Shown here: piece by piece, positions 16,003 through 25,395 of the stretch
How the letters are laid out: each line of letters opens with the position of its first letter
Position numbering within the stretch: position 1 is the stretch's first letter
Source of the DNA: RUG563 sp024681215
Lineage (GTDB): Bacteria > Bacillota > Clostridia > Christensenellales > Aristaeellaceae
Direction: 5' to 3'
NCBI GenBank assembly: GCA_024681215.1
Contig: JAILBG010000089.1
Location: 1 to 64,000, forward strand
DNA: 64,000 bases
Translations under genes and position numbers: made by a program
The notes under the pieces: generated by a model
The model's input: only the letters and a program-made list of their open reading frames with translations
Database searches by the model: none
What the model was told of the DNA's origin: nothing

Positions 16003-17097
16003 TCAGTTATCGTCGTCCTGGAGCAGGAATTCGCGGATGGCCTTGGAATTGGCCTCTTTGTCCACGATATGGCCCTTCGCGCCGGCGATAATGTCGTATT
16101 CCTGGGTGGCTTCCAGGGGGAGCACCATGAATTTCACGTGATCCTCATCGAAAATGTCCGCGCCCTGGCGGGAGGCCTCGTACGCCACCCTGGCCAGCGA
16201 GATGGTGATGGAGCGGATCACGTCCTCCGGCAGGTTATTGTAGGATTTCTGGAAGATCGGCCCCAGCTGCGCGCGGATGAATTCGTAGTCGCTCTGGGTC
16301 ATATTGTCCAGATTGACCGCCCGGCGGCCGTTCAGCTCCTCCGGGAAGCCCGCTGCGTCGGTATAGAAGGCGATCTTCTTGGAGATGGTGTTGCCGCAGT
16401 TCTCAAACATGCTGGCAATGACCTTCGCCTCGCGCCCGCAGCAGTTGTAGACCGAATCGTACTGCAGCCAGCCGAAGCCCACGGCCTGCAGGCCGTTCAG
16501 ATGGGTGCCGGGGCCGAACTCGGTGAGGTAATACTCGTCCGCCAGCATGTCCACCATGGCCTGGGTCAGCAAGCCGCTGTCCACCTGGGCCAGCAGCTGG
16601 TTCTTCTTGGAGCCGACCATGCCGTTGAGGGCGTTGCGCTCCGCCCGGGAAATATCCACGTCCACCCCGCCGTAATCGTCGATCATGCTGGCCAGGTTCA
16701 GGTAGTTCAGGGACATGTAGTGCTGAATGTTGGTGCCGAAGTTGGCGTTGAACACCTTCATGGCTTCCTCGGGGCCGTTGTTGCGGTAGGGCATGTCCAG
16801 CTTCTGGGGCACGTCGTAGCCCTCGTATTCAATGAAGGTATCCCACGTGAACATCAGCAGCCGGATCTTGCCTTTTTCGGGATTCATGGAAATCACCATG
16901 AGGGTGTTGCCCGCGTTGCCCTTGTCGTTATTCATGCCTTCGTTGCAGATCAGCAGGAATTCCACCCAGTCCCCGGCTTCTTCCTCCGCGCTCTCCGCCG
17001 CGGCAAACGCAGGCAGGAGGCACAGGACGAGCGCCAGGGCGATGAGCCTGAACAGGACGCGCAGGGAACGCGGTTTGCGGTTGCTCGATTCTTTCAT
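16003..17097 (-). CDS. Secreted LCP (LytR-CpsA-Psr) protein lacking the usual catalytic Arg
   Basis: A 364-aa protein with a signal peptide (about 1-34, VLFRLIALALVLCLLPAFAAA) and an LCP domain (GNTLMVISMNPEKGKIRLL..., YGGVDVDI). LCP enzymes attach polysaccharides to peptidoglycan. The canonical SIPRDT motif reads MFTWDTF here: the Arg is Trp while the Asp remains, and the usual KIN motif is KLD. This may be a non-catalytic or altered member. It is the last gene of the operon BY-kinase, YD-repeat protein, LCP, 15 bp after the repeat gene, with AAGGAGG as ribosome site. Confidence 0.85.
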   Translation of the reverse strand: MKESSNRKPRSLRVLFRLIALALVLCLLPAFAAAESAEEEAGDWVEFLLICNEGMNNDKGNAGNTLMVISMNPEKGKIRLLMFTWDTFIEYEGYDVPQKLDMPYRNNGPEEAMKVFNANFGTNIQHYMSLNYLNLASMIDDYGGVDVDISRAERNALNGMVGSKKNQLLAQVDSGLLTQAMVDMLADEYYLTEFGPGTHLNGLQAVGFGWLQYDSVYNCCGREAKVIASMFENCGNTISKKIAFYTDAAGFPEELNGRRAVNLDNMTQSDYEFIRAQLGPIFQKSYNNLPEDVIRSITISLARVAYEASRQGADIFDEDHVKFMVLPLEATQEYDIIAGAKGHIVDKEANSKAIREFLLQDDDN

Positions 17098-17112
17098 GGT
17101 CGCGGCCTCCTT

Positions 17113-20100
17113 TTACTGATTGTCCGCCGGGACGGTCTTGCGGTCCTGATCGTACCGGTTGTTGATGATCAGCTCGCCGTCCGGCGTGTAGTAGCCGTTC
17201 CAGCCCGCCACGCCGTCTACGTTGTTGGTCAGCTTGTTGTAACGGTCCAGATACCTTTCGGAGATCAGCCTGCCCTCGCCGTCGAAGCTGCGCTCCACGC
17301 TGGAATAGCCCGCGGCGCAGTTGATCGGGGCGTGATAGCTGTCGTAATAGCCTTCCCAGACCACGTTGCCATAGTCGTCGTTTTCGTATTCCAGGATGGC
17401 GTAGCCGTCCGTGGTGGTCACGGGATCGCCGTCCGCGTTCAGGAAGGTGACTTCATGCACCCGGGTGGCGGGGTAGTAGAGGGTGCTGATGCCCCAGGCG
17501 CCGTTGCTGGCGGCGCAGCGCCCGCCGTTGAAATCCAGATAGTAGCAGAAGTATTTCTCCACCCGCTGGGAGTTGCTCAGGTCATAATCGTACAGCTTGG
17601 CGGCAAAGCCGTCCTTCGTGACGGCGGGATTGCCGTCCCGGTCCAGCCAGGTTTCCTTCTCCAGCTTGGCGAAGGGAGAATATTCCCTGCGCACGCCGTA
17701 CACGCCGTCCACGGCGAAGGGATTGCCTTCCGCGTCAAAGTAGTTCTCCAGGGACACCTGGCCGCGGCTGGTGTATTCCTTTTCCACCATGCTGCAGCCC
17801 TCGGGGCCGACGGCCGGATTGTCCTGGCCGTCCAGATAGCGGAAGACGATGGGGCGATCGTAATGGTCGAAGGTCTGCAGGGAGCAGGTGTAGGCGTCCT
17901 CCGGCAGCGTTTCGTCCATGATCCGCATCACGTAGGTGTGGGCGGCTTCATCCTCGGAGACCAGCACGCGGCGGCTGAAGCTGCCGACCACCATGGGCTG
18001 GCGGCTGGCGTCGATGTAGGATTCCTCCGCCACCCGTCCGCTTTCGGCGTAGGAGATGTAATGGGCGGCGTAGCCTTCCCGGCTGGGCGCGAAGCGGTCG
18101 TATTCATCGTAGTATTCTTCGCTGACCAGACGGCCCTCCTCGTCGTAATCCATCAGGGCGTAGGCGTACTGCGCGCCTTCCGGCGTGACGCCCAGGGACT
18201 GGGCGTCCAGATACCTTTCGGACGTGAGGTTGCCCAGATCGTCGTAGGTGTACTCCGCCACGGCGTAATTCATCGTCGTGTCCGTCAGGTTGCCGTCCAC
18301 GTCGTAGTACGCTTCCCGCGTCACGTTGCCCAGGACGTCGTACTCGGTGGTCTTCTTGGCGTATCTCTGCAGGTTCACGGTGGGGTTGCCCGCCCGGTCG
18401 TAGAAGCTCCGGGAGGTTTCGCGGCCCGCCAGGTCGTAGGTGTAGCGGATCTCCGCGTAGCTGTTGGCGTAAGCCACCGGATTGCCTGAAATGTCGAAAT
18501 ACTTAACGGAGAGGACGCGGCCATCCGGGTCTACATCCCGGGTGAGAGAGGAATAGCGGCCCTGGGTGTGGATGGCGGGCTGGCCCTGGACGTTCAGGAG
18601 TCTTTCCTCGATGCAGCTGTTCCGGGCGTCGTATTTGTAAAGGATCTCGCTGTAGCCGTACGGCCCCCAGACCTGGGCACCCTTGGTGTTGTAGTAGGTC
18701 TGGCGGGTGACGTTGTCGCTGTTGTCATAGACGTAGCCAATGGCGCTGTAGCCGCCGCTCAGGGTCATGGGCTGGCCTTCCGCATTCAGATACTGCCGCT
18801 TTACCAGGCGCTGGCGGTCGTCCCAGGTGTTGCGCATGGCGGCGTAGCCGGCAGAGCAGGGCACGGGGGAATCCTCGCTGTCCAGGTAGGTTTCCGTCAG
18901 CACGTCGCCGTTCTTATCCACGGTGCGCAGGATGGCGGAATACCCGGCGCTGATGTAGGTGCGGTCGTATTTGTCGTCCAGATAGACGATGCTCTTCAGA
19001 TACTGGTTGTCGTCGTACAGGTACTGCACGGCGGCGTAGCCGTCCTTGAACAGGGTGGGCTGGTTGTACGTGTCCACGTAGGTGGTGCGCCAGACCTTGC
19101 CCTGATCGCTGTATTCGTAGCGGATGCCGGAATAGCCGGCGGAGATCATGGTATTGAGGCCGCTGGCATCCAGATAATCCTCGCTGATCCTGCGGTCCTG
19201 GGCATCGTAGCCGTAGGCGATGCTGGCGTAGCCGAACTGGGTTTCCACCGCCTGCATGCCGGCGTTCAGGTTCTCCACCCGGACCAGGTTGCCCCGGGCG
19301 TCGTAGTACCGGCGGGAGGCGACGGTCCGGTTCGTCAGGGAGGCGATGCGCTCGTTTTCGTCCAGGTACTGCTCCAGGATCACGTGATTGTACTGGTCGT
19401 ATTCCCGCTGCCACACGCTGAAGCCCTCGGGCAGACGCACCAGATTGTCCTGATCGTCCAGATAGCGGACCTGCAGGGTATTCCCGGCGTTGTCGTAAAC
19501 CCGGGCGATGGCGGAATAGCCCTTGCGGACCATCACGCGATCCATCTTGCTATCCAGATAGCTTTCCTTGGTCAGGCGGCCGCGGGCGTCGTATTCGTAA
19601 TCCGCGGCGGCGTACCCGTCCTCGGTCATGACGATCTCGCCGCTGAAATACCACACCGAACGGATGCAGCGGCCCGCCGCGTCGTATTCGTGGGTGATGC
19701 GGTCATAGCCCTCCGGCATCTGGGTGGGATTGCCCTGGGAGTAGTACCACTGCTCCTCGGTGCACAGGCCGTTGGCGTCCCGCAGGTAGGTCTTGTAGCT
19801 GTAACGGCCTTCCTGCAGGATGGGGTTGCCATCCTCGCCGAAGTAGGCTTCGCTGGTCAGGAAGCCCGTGGGGCTCCAGGTCTGCAGCTTGCGGGCGTAG
19901 CCCTTCGATTGCACGATCAGGCCGCCCATACCGTCGGAGTATTCCTCGGAAAGCAGGTGCCCGGCGTCGTCATAGGCGCATTCCTTCAGGGCGTATCCCT
20001 TGGAGGAAACCACCGGCTCTCCGTTCACGCCGAAGTACGCTTCCTTCAGGATATCGCCGTGGCCGTCGTAGGCGTATTCCACGGCGGCGTAATCGCCCCG

Positions 20101-22968
20101 GAGCTTATAGGGAGTCCCGGTTTCGTCGAAATACCGTTCGCTGAGCAGTCGGTCTTCACTGTCGTATTCCCGCCGGATCTCCGCGGCGCCGGCGCTGACC
20201 TGGGTGATCTGCCCCTCCGCGCCGTAATACACCTCGCGGACCAGATTGCCCCGCAGATCGTATTCTCTCTGGAAGGAAGCGTAGCCGTTGGGGCATTCCG
20301 CCGGCGCGCCGTTCACGTCCTTGTAGGATTCGGCCAGCATGCGCCCTTCCTCATCCCAGGTGAATACGGCCTGGTGATAGCCGTCCGGAATGGCCACGGG
20401 CTGCCCGTCGGCGCCGAAATAGCTTTTGCTCTGCACGTTGCCCCGGTGATCGTAAACGGTCGCCAGGCTGGCGTAGCCGAACGCGGTATCCACCGGCTTC
20501 CGGTCCGCGTCCAGGTAAGTCAGGGTTTCCGTATTGTTTTCATCGTCATACACCGTGGTCATGACGGCGTATTTGTCGGGATTCACGATCAGGCTGCCGT
20601 CCGCGCCGTAGCGCGCTTCCTCCAGCACCCGGTCGTGGATATCGCATTTCCTTTCAAACCAGGCGTACCCCGCGGAAGGCGGCGCCACGGGCTGGCCCGC
20701 TTCGTCGTAATAGGCGCGGCGCAGCAGGTTCCCGTGGGAATCGTACTGAAGCTCGTAGGAGGCGTAGCCCGTGGAAAGCAGCACCGGAGCGCCGTCGGCG
20801 CCCAGATATTCCACTTTGGTGGTGATGCCCAGCACCGGATCATAGGCGATACGCCGCGCGGAATACCCTTCCCGGACCAGCACCGGCTGCAGGTCGCTGC
20901 CGAAGTTCGCTTCGTACAGCATGTGGTGCTGATCGTCGTATTCCCGCTCGACCCGGGCGCGGCCCGATACCAGGGCGGGGCCGCCTTCCGCGTTGAAATA
21001 ATTGATGACGGTGATGTTGCCGTGGGTGTCGTATTCGTAGGTAACGGAGGCGTAGCCCGCCGCCTGGGTCAGGGGCGTGCCGTCGGCGCCGTAGTATTTT
21101 TCACCGGTATGATGGCTGGAATAATCGTAGGTATGCACCTGGACGGCGCCCTGACCGCCGGTGGAAATCAGCTGGCCGTCGGTGCCGAAGGTGGCCTGCC
21201 ACAGGAGGCTGCCGTCCCGGTTGTACTCCCGCAGCATGGCCGCCATGCCCTGGCGGTCGGCGGAAGGATTGCCGTCCTTGTCAAAGTACCGCGCGGAGGT
21301 CTGCAACAGATCGCCGTTGAAGGTGTATACTACCTGATGGGCGCCGTTGACCACGTTGGTGTCCTTTTCCCCGTCGGCGGTGAAGAAGGCTTCCTCCAGC
21401 AGCAGGTTCTGCATGGGGCCGCCGTATACCATGCTCCGGGCATAGGCGCCGTTCAGGGATTCGCAGGGCATGCCGTCCAGGTCAAAATAGGCCTCGTAAA
21501 CCGCGGGCTCTTTGGGATCGGTCCCCTGATAGCGATAGGTGATGGAGGACAGCTGCCTTTCGTCGTTCCGGACCGGCTGCCATTGGCTGCCCATGTACGC
21601 CGTGCGCACCACCTGATTGGATTCGTTGTATTCGTTCACGATGCCGGCGTACCCGGCCTTGAGCTGGATCAGCTCCAGGTCCGTGCCGAAGAAGCGCTCC
21701 CGCTCCACGGCGGTGGGATTGATGACCCACAGCTCGTTGCCGTCGTCGTCGTATCCCCGGTCGCGGTGATACAGCACGTCATGGCGGGCGAAACCGCCGT
21801 TGGACATGGTGTATTCGTCCAGCACGTCATAGAAGGTTTCCCGATAATCGAAATCCTCGCCGTCATATTCCCTTTCTTCCATGGAAATGCCGGTGGTGGT
21901 CATCGTGCGGCTTCCGTCCGCGCCGAAATAACGGATATAATGGATTTTATCCGATTCGCCGTAATACTCGTAGGTCAGCTTGGCGTAGCCGTTGATCATT
22001 TTGATCAGCTGGCCTTCCTTGCCCAGGTATTCGGTTTCCACCACGCGGTTCAGTTCATCGTACGCGTTGGTGAGGGAGGCGTAGCCCGTGCCGGCGATGA
22101 TGGGCTCGCCCTCCGTGCCGGAATAATCCACCCGGATCAGGTTGTCCCGCTCGTCATAGGTATTGACCATGCGGTGCCAGTGCTTCGCCCCCAGGGCTTT
22201 GCCGCCGTCCAGGGAGAAGATTTCCGTGGACTGGAGCTTCCATTTTTTGACCGTGCCGTCCCTGCGGGTGCCGGGATCCGTCTGCATGCCCCGGAAGCTT
22301 TCCTCGACTTCCTCATTCAGGGGCTTGGCGGTGTTGGCGGTGTACACGAAAACCACCGTGGCGCCGCCCTCCGTGCCCAGCAGGGGAGAGCCGTCGGCGT
22401 CCAGATAACGCTTGGTGACGGTTTTCGTATCTTCCTCCAGCGCCACGTCATACAGGATCTGGGCGTATCCGCCCACAGGCCGCACCAGGGCGCCGTCCGC
22501 GTCAAAGTATTCGCTGGAAAGGATCTGCTCGCCGTCCCAGGCGTCCCGGCGGAAGCTGTAGCTGCCGGGGATCTGGGCGCGGCTGCCGTCCGGGGCGTAG
22601 CGGTCCTCGGTGAGCACGTGGCTCCGGCCGTTCGCCTGCCGTCCGTAGGTGTATTCAGCCCGGGCGTAACCGCCGTCCGCGGCGACCGGTTCGCCGTTCA
22701 GGCCGAAGTATGCTTCCGTCAGCAGATTATTGTGCTCATCCCAGGCGTATTCGGCCCGGGCGAACCCGCGGCTGTTCAGCGCCGGCGCGCCGTCCGGACC
22801 GTGGGCCGTTTCGCTGATCAGATTGCCGCTTTCATCCCAGACACAGTCCGTTTCCGTAAAAACCGGAATGGACAGCGCCGGATCGCCCTGGGCGTTGGCG
22901 GCGGGGACGGTGGCTGCCGCCAGTAAGAGAACCAGCAGCAGGCCGAGCCATTTTTGCGTGTGCTTCAA
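17113..22968 (-). CDS. Giant secreted YD/RHS-like tandem-repeat protein (1951 aa)
   Basis: Start is TTG 22968, with AAGGAG (embedded in the stop of the kinase gene) about 10 bp upstream. A signal peptide (about 1-26, WLGLLLVLLLAAATVPAANA) is followed by roughly 55 units of about 32 residues, pattern GYA-x3-x-YD-x2-GN-x4-EYY-D-x2-GxP. The units resemble YD/RHS repeats but are longer. The C-terminus (TVPADNQ) shows no Rhs core, no toxin domain, no LPXTG and no anchor domain. A secreted beta-rich fibre or carbohydrate-binding surface protein is likely. It is in an operon with a Wzz/BY-kinase and an LCP protein, suggesting a link to exopolysaccharide. Confidence 0.85.
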   Translation of the reverse strand: MKHTQKWLGLLLVLLLAAATVPAANAQGDPALSIPVFTETDCVWDESGNLISETAHGPDGAPALNSRGFARAEYAWDEHNNLLTEAYFGLNGEPVAADGGYARAEYTYGRQANGRSHVLTEDRYAPDGSRAQIPGSYSFRRDAWDGEQILSSEYFDADGALVRPVGGYAQILYDVALEEDTKTVTKRYLDADGSPLLGTEGGATVVFVYTANTAKPLNEEVEESFRGMQTDPGTRRDGTVKKWKLQSTEIFSLDGGKALGAKHWHRMVNTYDERDNLIRVDYSGTEGEPIIAGTGYASLTNAYDELNRVVETEYLGKEGQLIKMINGYAKLTYEYYGESDKIHYIRYFGADGSRTMTTTGISMEEREYDGEDFDYRETFYDVLDEYTMSNGGFARHDVLYHRDRGYDDDGNELWVINPTAVERERFFGTDLELIQLKAGYAGIVNEYNESNQVVRTAYMGSQWQPVRNDERQLSSITYRYQGTDPKEPAVYEAYFDLDGMPCESLNGAYARSMVYGGPMQNLLLEEAFFTADGEKDTNVVNGAHQVVYTFNGDLLQTSARYFDKDGNPSADRQGMAAMLREYNRDGSLLWQATFGTDGQLISTGGQGAVQVHTYDYSSHHTGEKYYGADGTPLTQAAGYASVTYEYDTHGNITVINYFNAEGGPALVSGRARVEREYDDQHHMLYEANFGSDLQPVLVREGYSARRIAYDPVLGITTKVEYLGADGAPVLLSTGYASYELQYDSHGNLLRRAYYDEAGQPVAPPSAGYAWFERKCDIHDRVLEEARYGADGSLIVNPDKYAVMTTVYDDENNTETLTYLDADRKPVDTAFGYASLATVYDHRGNVQSKSYFGADGQPVAIPDGYHQAVFTWDEEGRMLAESYKDVNGAPAECPNGYASFQREYDLRGNLVREVYYGAEGQITQVSAGAAEIRREYDSEDRLLSERYFDETGTPYKLRGDYAAVEYAYDGHGDILKEAYFGVNGEPVVSSKGYALKECAYDDAGHLLSEEYSDGMGGLIVQSKGYARKLQTWSPTGFLTSEAYFGEDGNPILQEGRYSYKTYLRDANGLCTEEQWYYSQGNPTQMPEGYDRITHEYDAAGRCIRSVWYFSGEIVMTEDGYAAADYEYDARGRLTKESYLDSKMDRVMVRKGYSAIARVYDNAGNTLQVRYLDDQDNLVRLPEGFSVWQREYDQYNHVILEQYLDENERIASLTNRTVASRRYYDARGNLVRVENLNAGMQAVETQFGYASIAYGYDAQDRRISEDYLDASGLNTMISAGYSGIRYEYSDQGKVWRTTYVDTYNQPTLFKDGYAAVQYLYDDNQYLKSIVYLDDKYDRTYISAGYSAILRTVDKNGDVLTETYLDSEDSPVPCSAGYAAMRNTWDDRQRLVKRQYLNAEGQPMTLSGGYSAIGYVYDNSDNVTRQTYYNTKGAQVWGPYGYSEILYKYDARNSCIEERLLNVQGQPAIHTQGRYSSLTRDVDPDGRVLSVKYFDISGNPVAYANSYAEIRYTYDLAGRETSRSFYDRAGNPTVNLQRYAKKTTEYDVLGNVTREAYYDVDGNLTDTTMNYAVAEYTYDDLGNLTSERYLDAQSLGVTPEGAQYAYALMDYDEEGRLVSEEYYDEYDRFAPSREGYAAHYISYAESGRVAEESYIDASRQPMVVGSFSRRVLVSEDEAAHTYVMRIMDETLPEDAYTCSLQTFDHYDRPIVFRYLDGQDNPAVGPEGCSMVEKEYTSRGQVSLENYFDAEGNPFAVDGVYGVRREYSPFAKLEKETWLDRDGNPAVTKDGFAAKLYDYDLSNSQRVEKYFCYYLDFNGGRCAASNGAWGISTLYYPATRVHEVTFLNADGDPVTTTDGYAILEYENDDYGNVVWEGYYDSYHAPINCAAGYSSVERSFDGEGRLISERYLDRYNKLTNNVDGVAGWNGYYTPDGELIINNRYDQDRKTVPADNQ
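17250..22900 (-). repeat. Tandem degenerate repeats (about 96 bp per unit)
   Basis: About 55 imperfect units of roughly 96 bp, each encoding GYA...YD..GN...Y.D..G.P. Units differ substantially in DNA sequence, so expansion looks old, in contrast to the near-identical 486-bp repeats near 40 kb. Confidence 0.8.
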
Positions 22969-22975
22969 CTTCTTC

Positions 22976-24445
22976 TCACTCCTTTTCCGAATCCCGTTCA
23001 GGCCGATGCGCGTCTTTTTTTCTCCGGGTGTCATACTTGTGATAATACTGATCGTAATATTTTCTGCTGCCGCCAAGATCCAGCTTTTCTCCGTAGAAAA
23101 CGAAGCCCAGCAGCTCCAGCCCGCCCAGCTCCGCCTGGCGCAGCGCCTTGCGGACGTCCCGGTGATCCGTATACCGCTGCCGGACCACGAACAGGCTGCC
23201 GGCAATGCTGGAAGCCAGGGCGAAAGCGTCGCTGACGACGTTCACGGGGGGCGCGTCCAGGATCACCATGTCGTAGGACTGCTCCAGCTGCGGGAGAAGG
23301 GCGTGCATGGCAGGGGAGTCCAGCATTTCCGTGGGGTTGGGCGGCACCGTGCCCGCCGGCAGGATCTCCAGCTCCTGCAAATCGGTGCTGATCAGGGCGT
23401 TCTGCCAGGGGCAGTTTCCCACCAGCACGTCGGAAAGGCCCGGGTTTTTCCCGCTGTAATGGAAGATCCGGCGCTGGCAGGCGCGGCGCATATCGGCGTC
23501 CACCAGGAGCACCCGCTTGCCGCTCATGGCGATGGAGATGGCCAGATTGGCGGCGATGGTGGATTTCCCTTCGCCGGAAATGGCGCTGGTGATCATCACG
23601 GAGCATTTTTCTTTTCCCACCAGGGTGTACATCAGGTTCATCCGCAGCTTGGCGTACCCCTCCAGCTGATCCATGGGGCTGTTGCCTGTCAGGCGGAATT
23701 CGCTGGGATCCCGGCTCTCCTTCTTTTCCCGATGGATCGAGGAGAGGACGGGAAGGGTATAGCGCTCCTCCATCTCCGAGGCGTCCCGGACCTTGGAATC
23801 CAGCAGGAAGATCAGGAACAGCACCGCTGCCGCCGCCGCCGCGCCGACCAAAGCCCCGATCATATTTTTCTTGGCGGGGGAATAGCCGTTGGGCGCCGTG
23901 GGGACCGTGGCGTAGTCGATGATCTCGATGCTGCCGGCGCCCACCACGCGGATGATCTCCGCCGGCGCCACGTCCATGACGGCGTTGCAGATGTCCGCGG
24001 ACTGCTGCGGATCGGTGGTGGTGCAGCGGACGCTCACCACGCCGGTTTCGTTCACGGAAGTCATGGACAGGGTCGCCCTGATCTGGCTCGGCGTGATCGT
24101 CGGGTAATCCGGCGCCAACCGCTCCGCGACCACGTCCAGCACTTTGTTGCTTTTCACCACTTCCATGTAGGTGTCCAGCAGCGTAACGGCGCTTTTGATA
24201 TCCGAAGCGCTGGCGTAGCCGTAATTGATCATATTCGGATTTGAATTGTATACGTACATCGTGCCCGCAGCCGTATAGGTATCAGCCACCTTGACCCTTG
24301 AGCTGCGCCATTGCATGAAGCAGAATCCGACGGCAGCGCAAAGCAGGATCAGCCAGCAGTATTTCAGAAGAAACTTGGCCAATTTGATCAGATCTATACT
24401 GACTGCCTGTCTGTCGTTGGCGGTGGGCTGCTTGTTCATGGACAT
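22976..24445 (-). CDS. Wzz-type chain-length protein fused to a bacterial tyrosine kinase
   Basis: A 489-aa protein. Wzz/CpsC-like part: membrane segments at about 24-44 and 195-215 flank an extracellular loop. CpsD-like BY-kinase part: Walker A AISGEGKST (288-296), Walker A' VLLVDADMR (312-320), Walker B MVILDAPP (about 383-390), and a C-terminal tyrosine cluster KYYDQYYHKY (462-471) for autophosphorylation. It should control export and chain length of a surface polysaccharide. Most Bacillota encode these halves separately, so the fusion is notable. First gene of the operon; no glycosyltransferases or Wzx/Wzy lie nearby. Confidence 0.92.
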   Translation of the reverse strand: MSMNKQPTANDRQAVSIDLIKLAKFLLKYCWLILLCAAVGFCFMQWRSSRVKVADTYTAAGTMYVYNSNPNMINYGYASASDIKSAVTLLDTYMEVVKSNKVLDVVAERLAPDYPTITPSQIRATLSMTSVNETGVVSVRCTTTDPQQSADICNAVMDVAPAEIIRVVGAGSIEIIDYATVPTAPNGYSPAKKNMIGALVGAAAAAAVLFLIFLLDSKVRDASEMEERYTLPVLSSIHREKKESRDPSEFRLTGNSPMDQLEGYAKLRMNLMYTLVGKEKCSVMITSAISGEGKSTIAANLAISIAMSGKRVLLVDADMRRACQRRIFHYSGKNPGLSDVLVGNCPWQNALISTDLQELEILPAGTVPPNPTEMLDSPAMHALLPQLEQSYDMVILDAPPVNVVSDAFALASSIAGSLFVVRQRYTDHRDVRKALRQAELGGLELLGFVFYGEKLDLGGSRKYYDQYYHKYDTRRKKDAHRPERDSEKE

Positions 24446-24531
24446 CGGTCAACTCCCCGTTATTCGATCGGCGTGTTTCTGCGTCGGCATATGCGGAACC
24501 ATTTTTTGGGTCGCAAAAAAACCCACATATC

Positions 24532-24560
24532 ATTATACGGGCAAACGGGAATCTTGTCAA
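24532..24560 (-). promoter_or_regulatory. Consensus promoter of the BY-kinase/YD/LCP operon
   Basis: TTGACA (24555-24560), 17 bp, TATAAT (24532-24537) on the minus strand, about 85 bp before ATG 24445. Confidence 0.9.
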
Positions 24561-24599
24561 AACAATTTTGTGTATTTCCGGGGTTTTTTTCTTACCTGT

Positions 24600-24891
24600 C
24601 TTTCATACCCGTCAATAATGGAAAAAAATTTCTGCGAAGGGTAGCGTCCGCAGAAAAAATATGATAAAATATGCACTGACGTGAATCTGTTAACAAATTT
24701 GTCCGCCGCCCCCTGGGCGATCCCCGGCGGACGGGGATCGGGGGCCGCGCCGTTTTCAAAAAACGGATCGCATTGCACGCGGCGCGGGAGCAATGCCGCC
24801 GGGCGCGCAGGCAGGGCCGGGCGGAAAAACAGGCCGGCCCCTGATCCGACGGCGGTCCTGACCCGGAAACCAACGAGAGGAGCACTTCGCC
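24600..24891 (+). promoter_or_regulatory. Structured leader upstream of the NHLM export operon
   Basis: This intergenic stretch holds an inverted repeat TTTCTGCG/CGCAGAAA (24629-24636/24649-24656), an AT-rich TATGATAAAAT (24660-24670, possible -10 without a good -35), and a palindrome ACAAATTTGT (24693-24702). Then come two overlapping, mutually exclusive stems: GTCCGCCG/CGGCGGAC (24701-24708/24725-24732) and GATCCCC/GGGGATC (24719-24725/24733-24739). CCGTTTT/AAAACGG (24750-24756/24760-24766) follows. It fits a regulated promoter with a switching leader. No credible coding region was found in it. Confidence 0.45.
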
Positions 24892-25383
24892 ATGTCTGAA
24901 CAACAACCGAAGACCAAACTGTTCCGTGAGAAAAGCCTGGAAGCCGTGGAATCGCCGGAGTCGCTGAACGACTACCTGCGGGTCACGTCTCCGGGGATCT
25001 GGCTGGTATTGGCGGCGGTGATCGCGCTGCTGGTAGGCGGCATCCTGTGGGGGATTTTCGGGCATATCCGCACCACGGAGGAATTCGCCGTTTCCGTCAG
25101 CCCGGAAAAGAAAATCGTCTATGTGGGCTATGACGTGGTGGACAAGGTGCTTTCCCGGGGCGTCATCCGGGTGGAAGGCGCCGATTATCCGCTGAAGACC
25201 GACGGGGAGCTCAACGTGACCATCGTGTCGGAGGAGATCTCCCCCCGGGTGCTGCTCAGCGGAAACCTCAGCATGGGCGACCCGGTGGTGGAAGTGCCAG
25301 TGATCACGGATCTGCAAGCGGGCGTATACACCGGCGAAGTGGTCACGGAGGACCTGCAGCCTATCTCGCTGCTGCTGCAGTGA
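24892..25383 (+). CDS. NHLM-type secretion protein, short HlyD-like
   Basis: A 163-aa membrane-fusion-like protein. The N-terminus KLFREKSLEAVESPESLNDYLRVTSP is the hallmark of the HlyD-like subunit of NHLM (nitrile hydratase leader microcin) export systems. One membrane segment follows (36-58, GIWLVLAAVIALLVGGILWGIFG) and then about 100 residues of beta-rich extracytoplasmic domain. It is much shorter than usual NHLM HlyD proteins (around 400 aa) and lacks the coiled-coil hairpin. A periplasm-spanning arm is not needed in a one-membrane cell. First gene of the operon; GAGAGGAG precedes ATG 24892. Confidence 0.85.
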   Translation: MSEQQPKTKLFREKSLEAVESPESLNDYLRVTSPGIWLVLAAVIALLVGGILWGIFGHIRTTEEFAVSVSPEKKIVYVGYDVVDKVLSRGVIRVEGADYPLKTDGELNVTIVSEEISPRVLLSGNLSMGDPVVEVPVITDLQAGVYTGEVVTEDLQPISLLLQ

Positions 25384-25395
25384 GGAGGTGGCGGC

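Noticed and set aside
18568..22926. A 1452-codon open frame on the plus strand, antisense to the YD-repeat gene
   Set aside because: It mirrors the codon pattern of the repeat gene, has no ribosome site or domain, and its protein is a low-complexity His/Val/Gly/Ala mixture.
17113..22968. Rhs polymorphic toxin
   Set aside because: No RHS core motif (DPxG-type), no C-terminal toxin domain, and no immunity gene; the next gene is an LCP protein.
24681..24899. Possible small peptide (72 codons) that might be the missing NHLM precursor
   Set aside because: No ribosome site, no leader-like acidic helix, and it overlaps the start of the HlyD-like gene in another frame.
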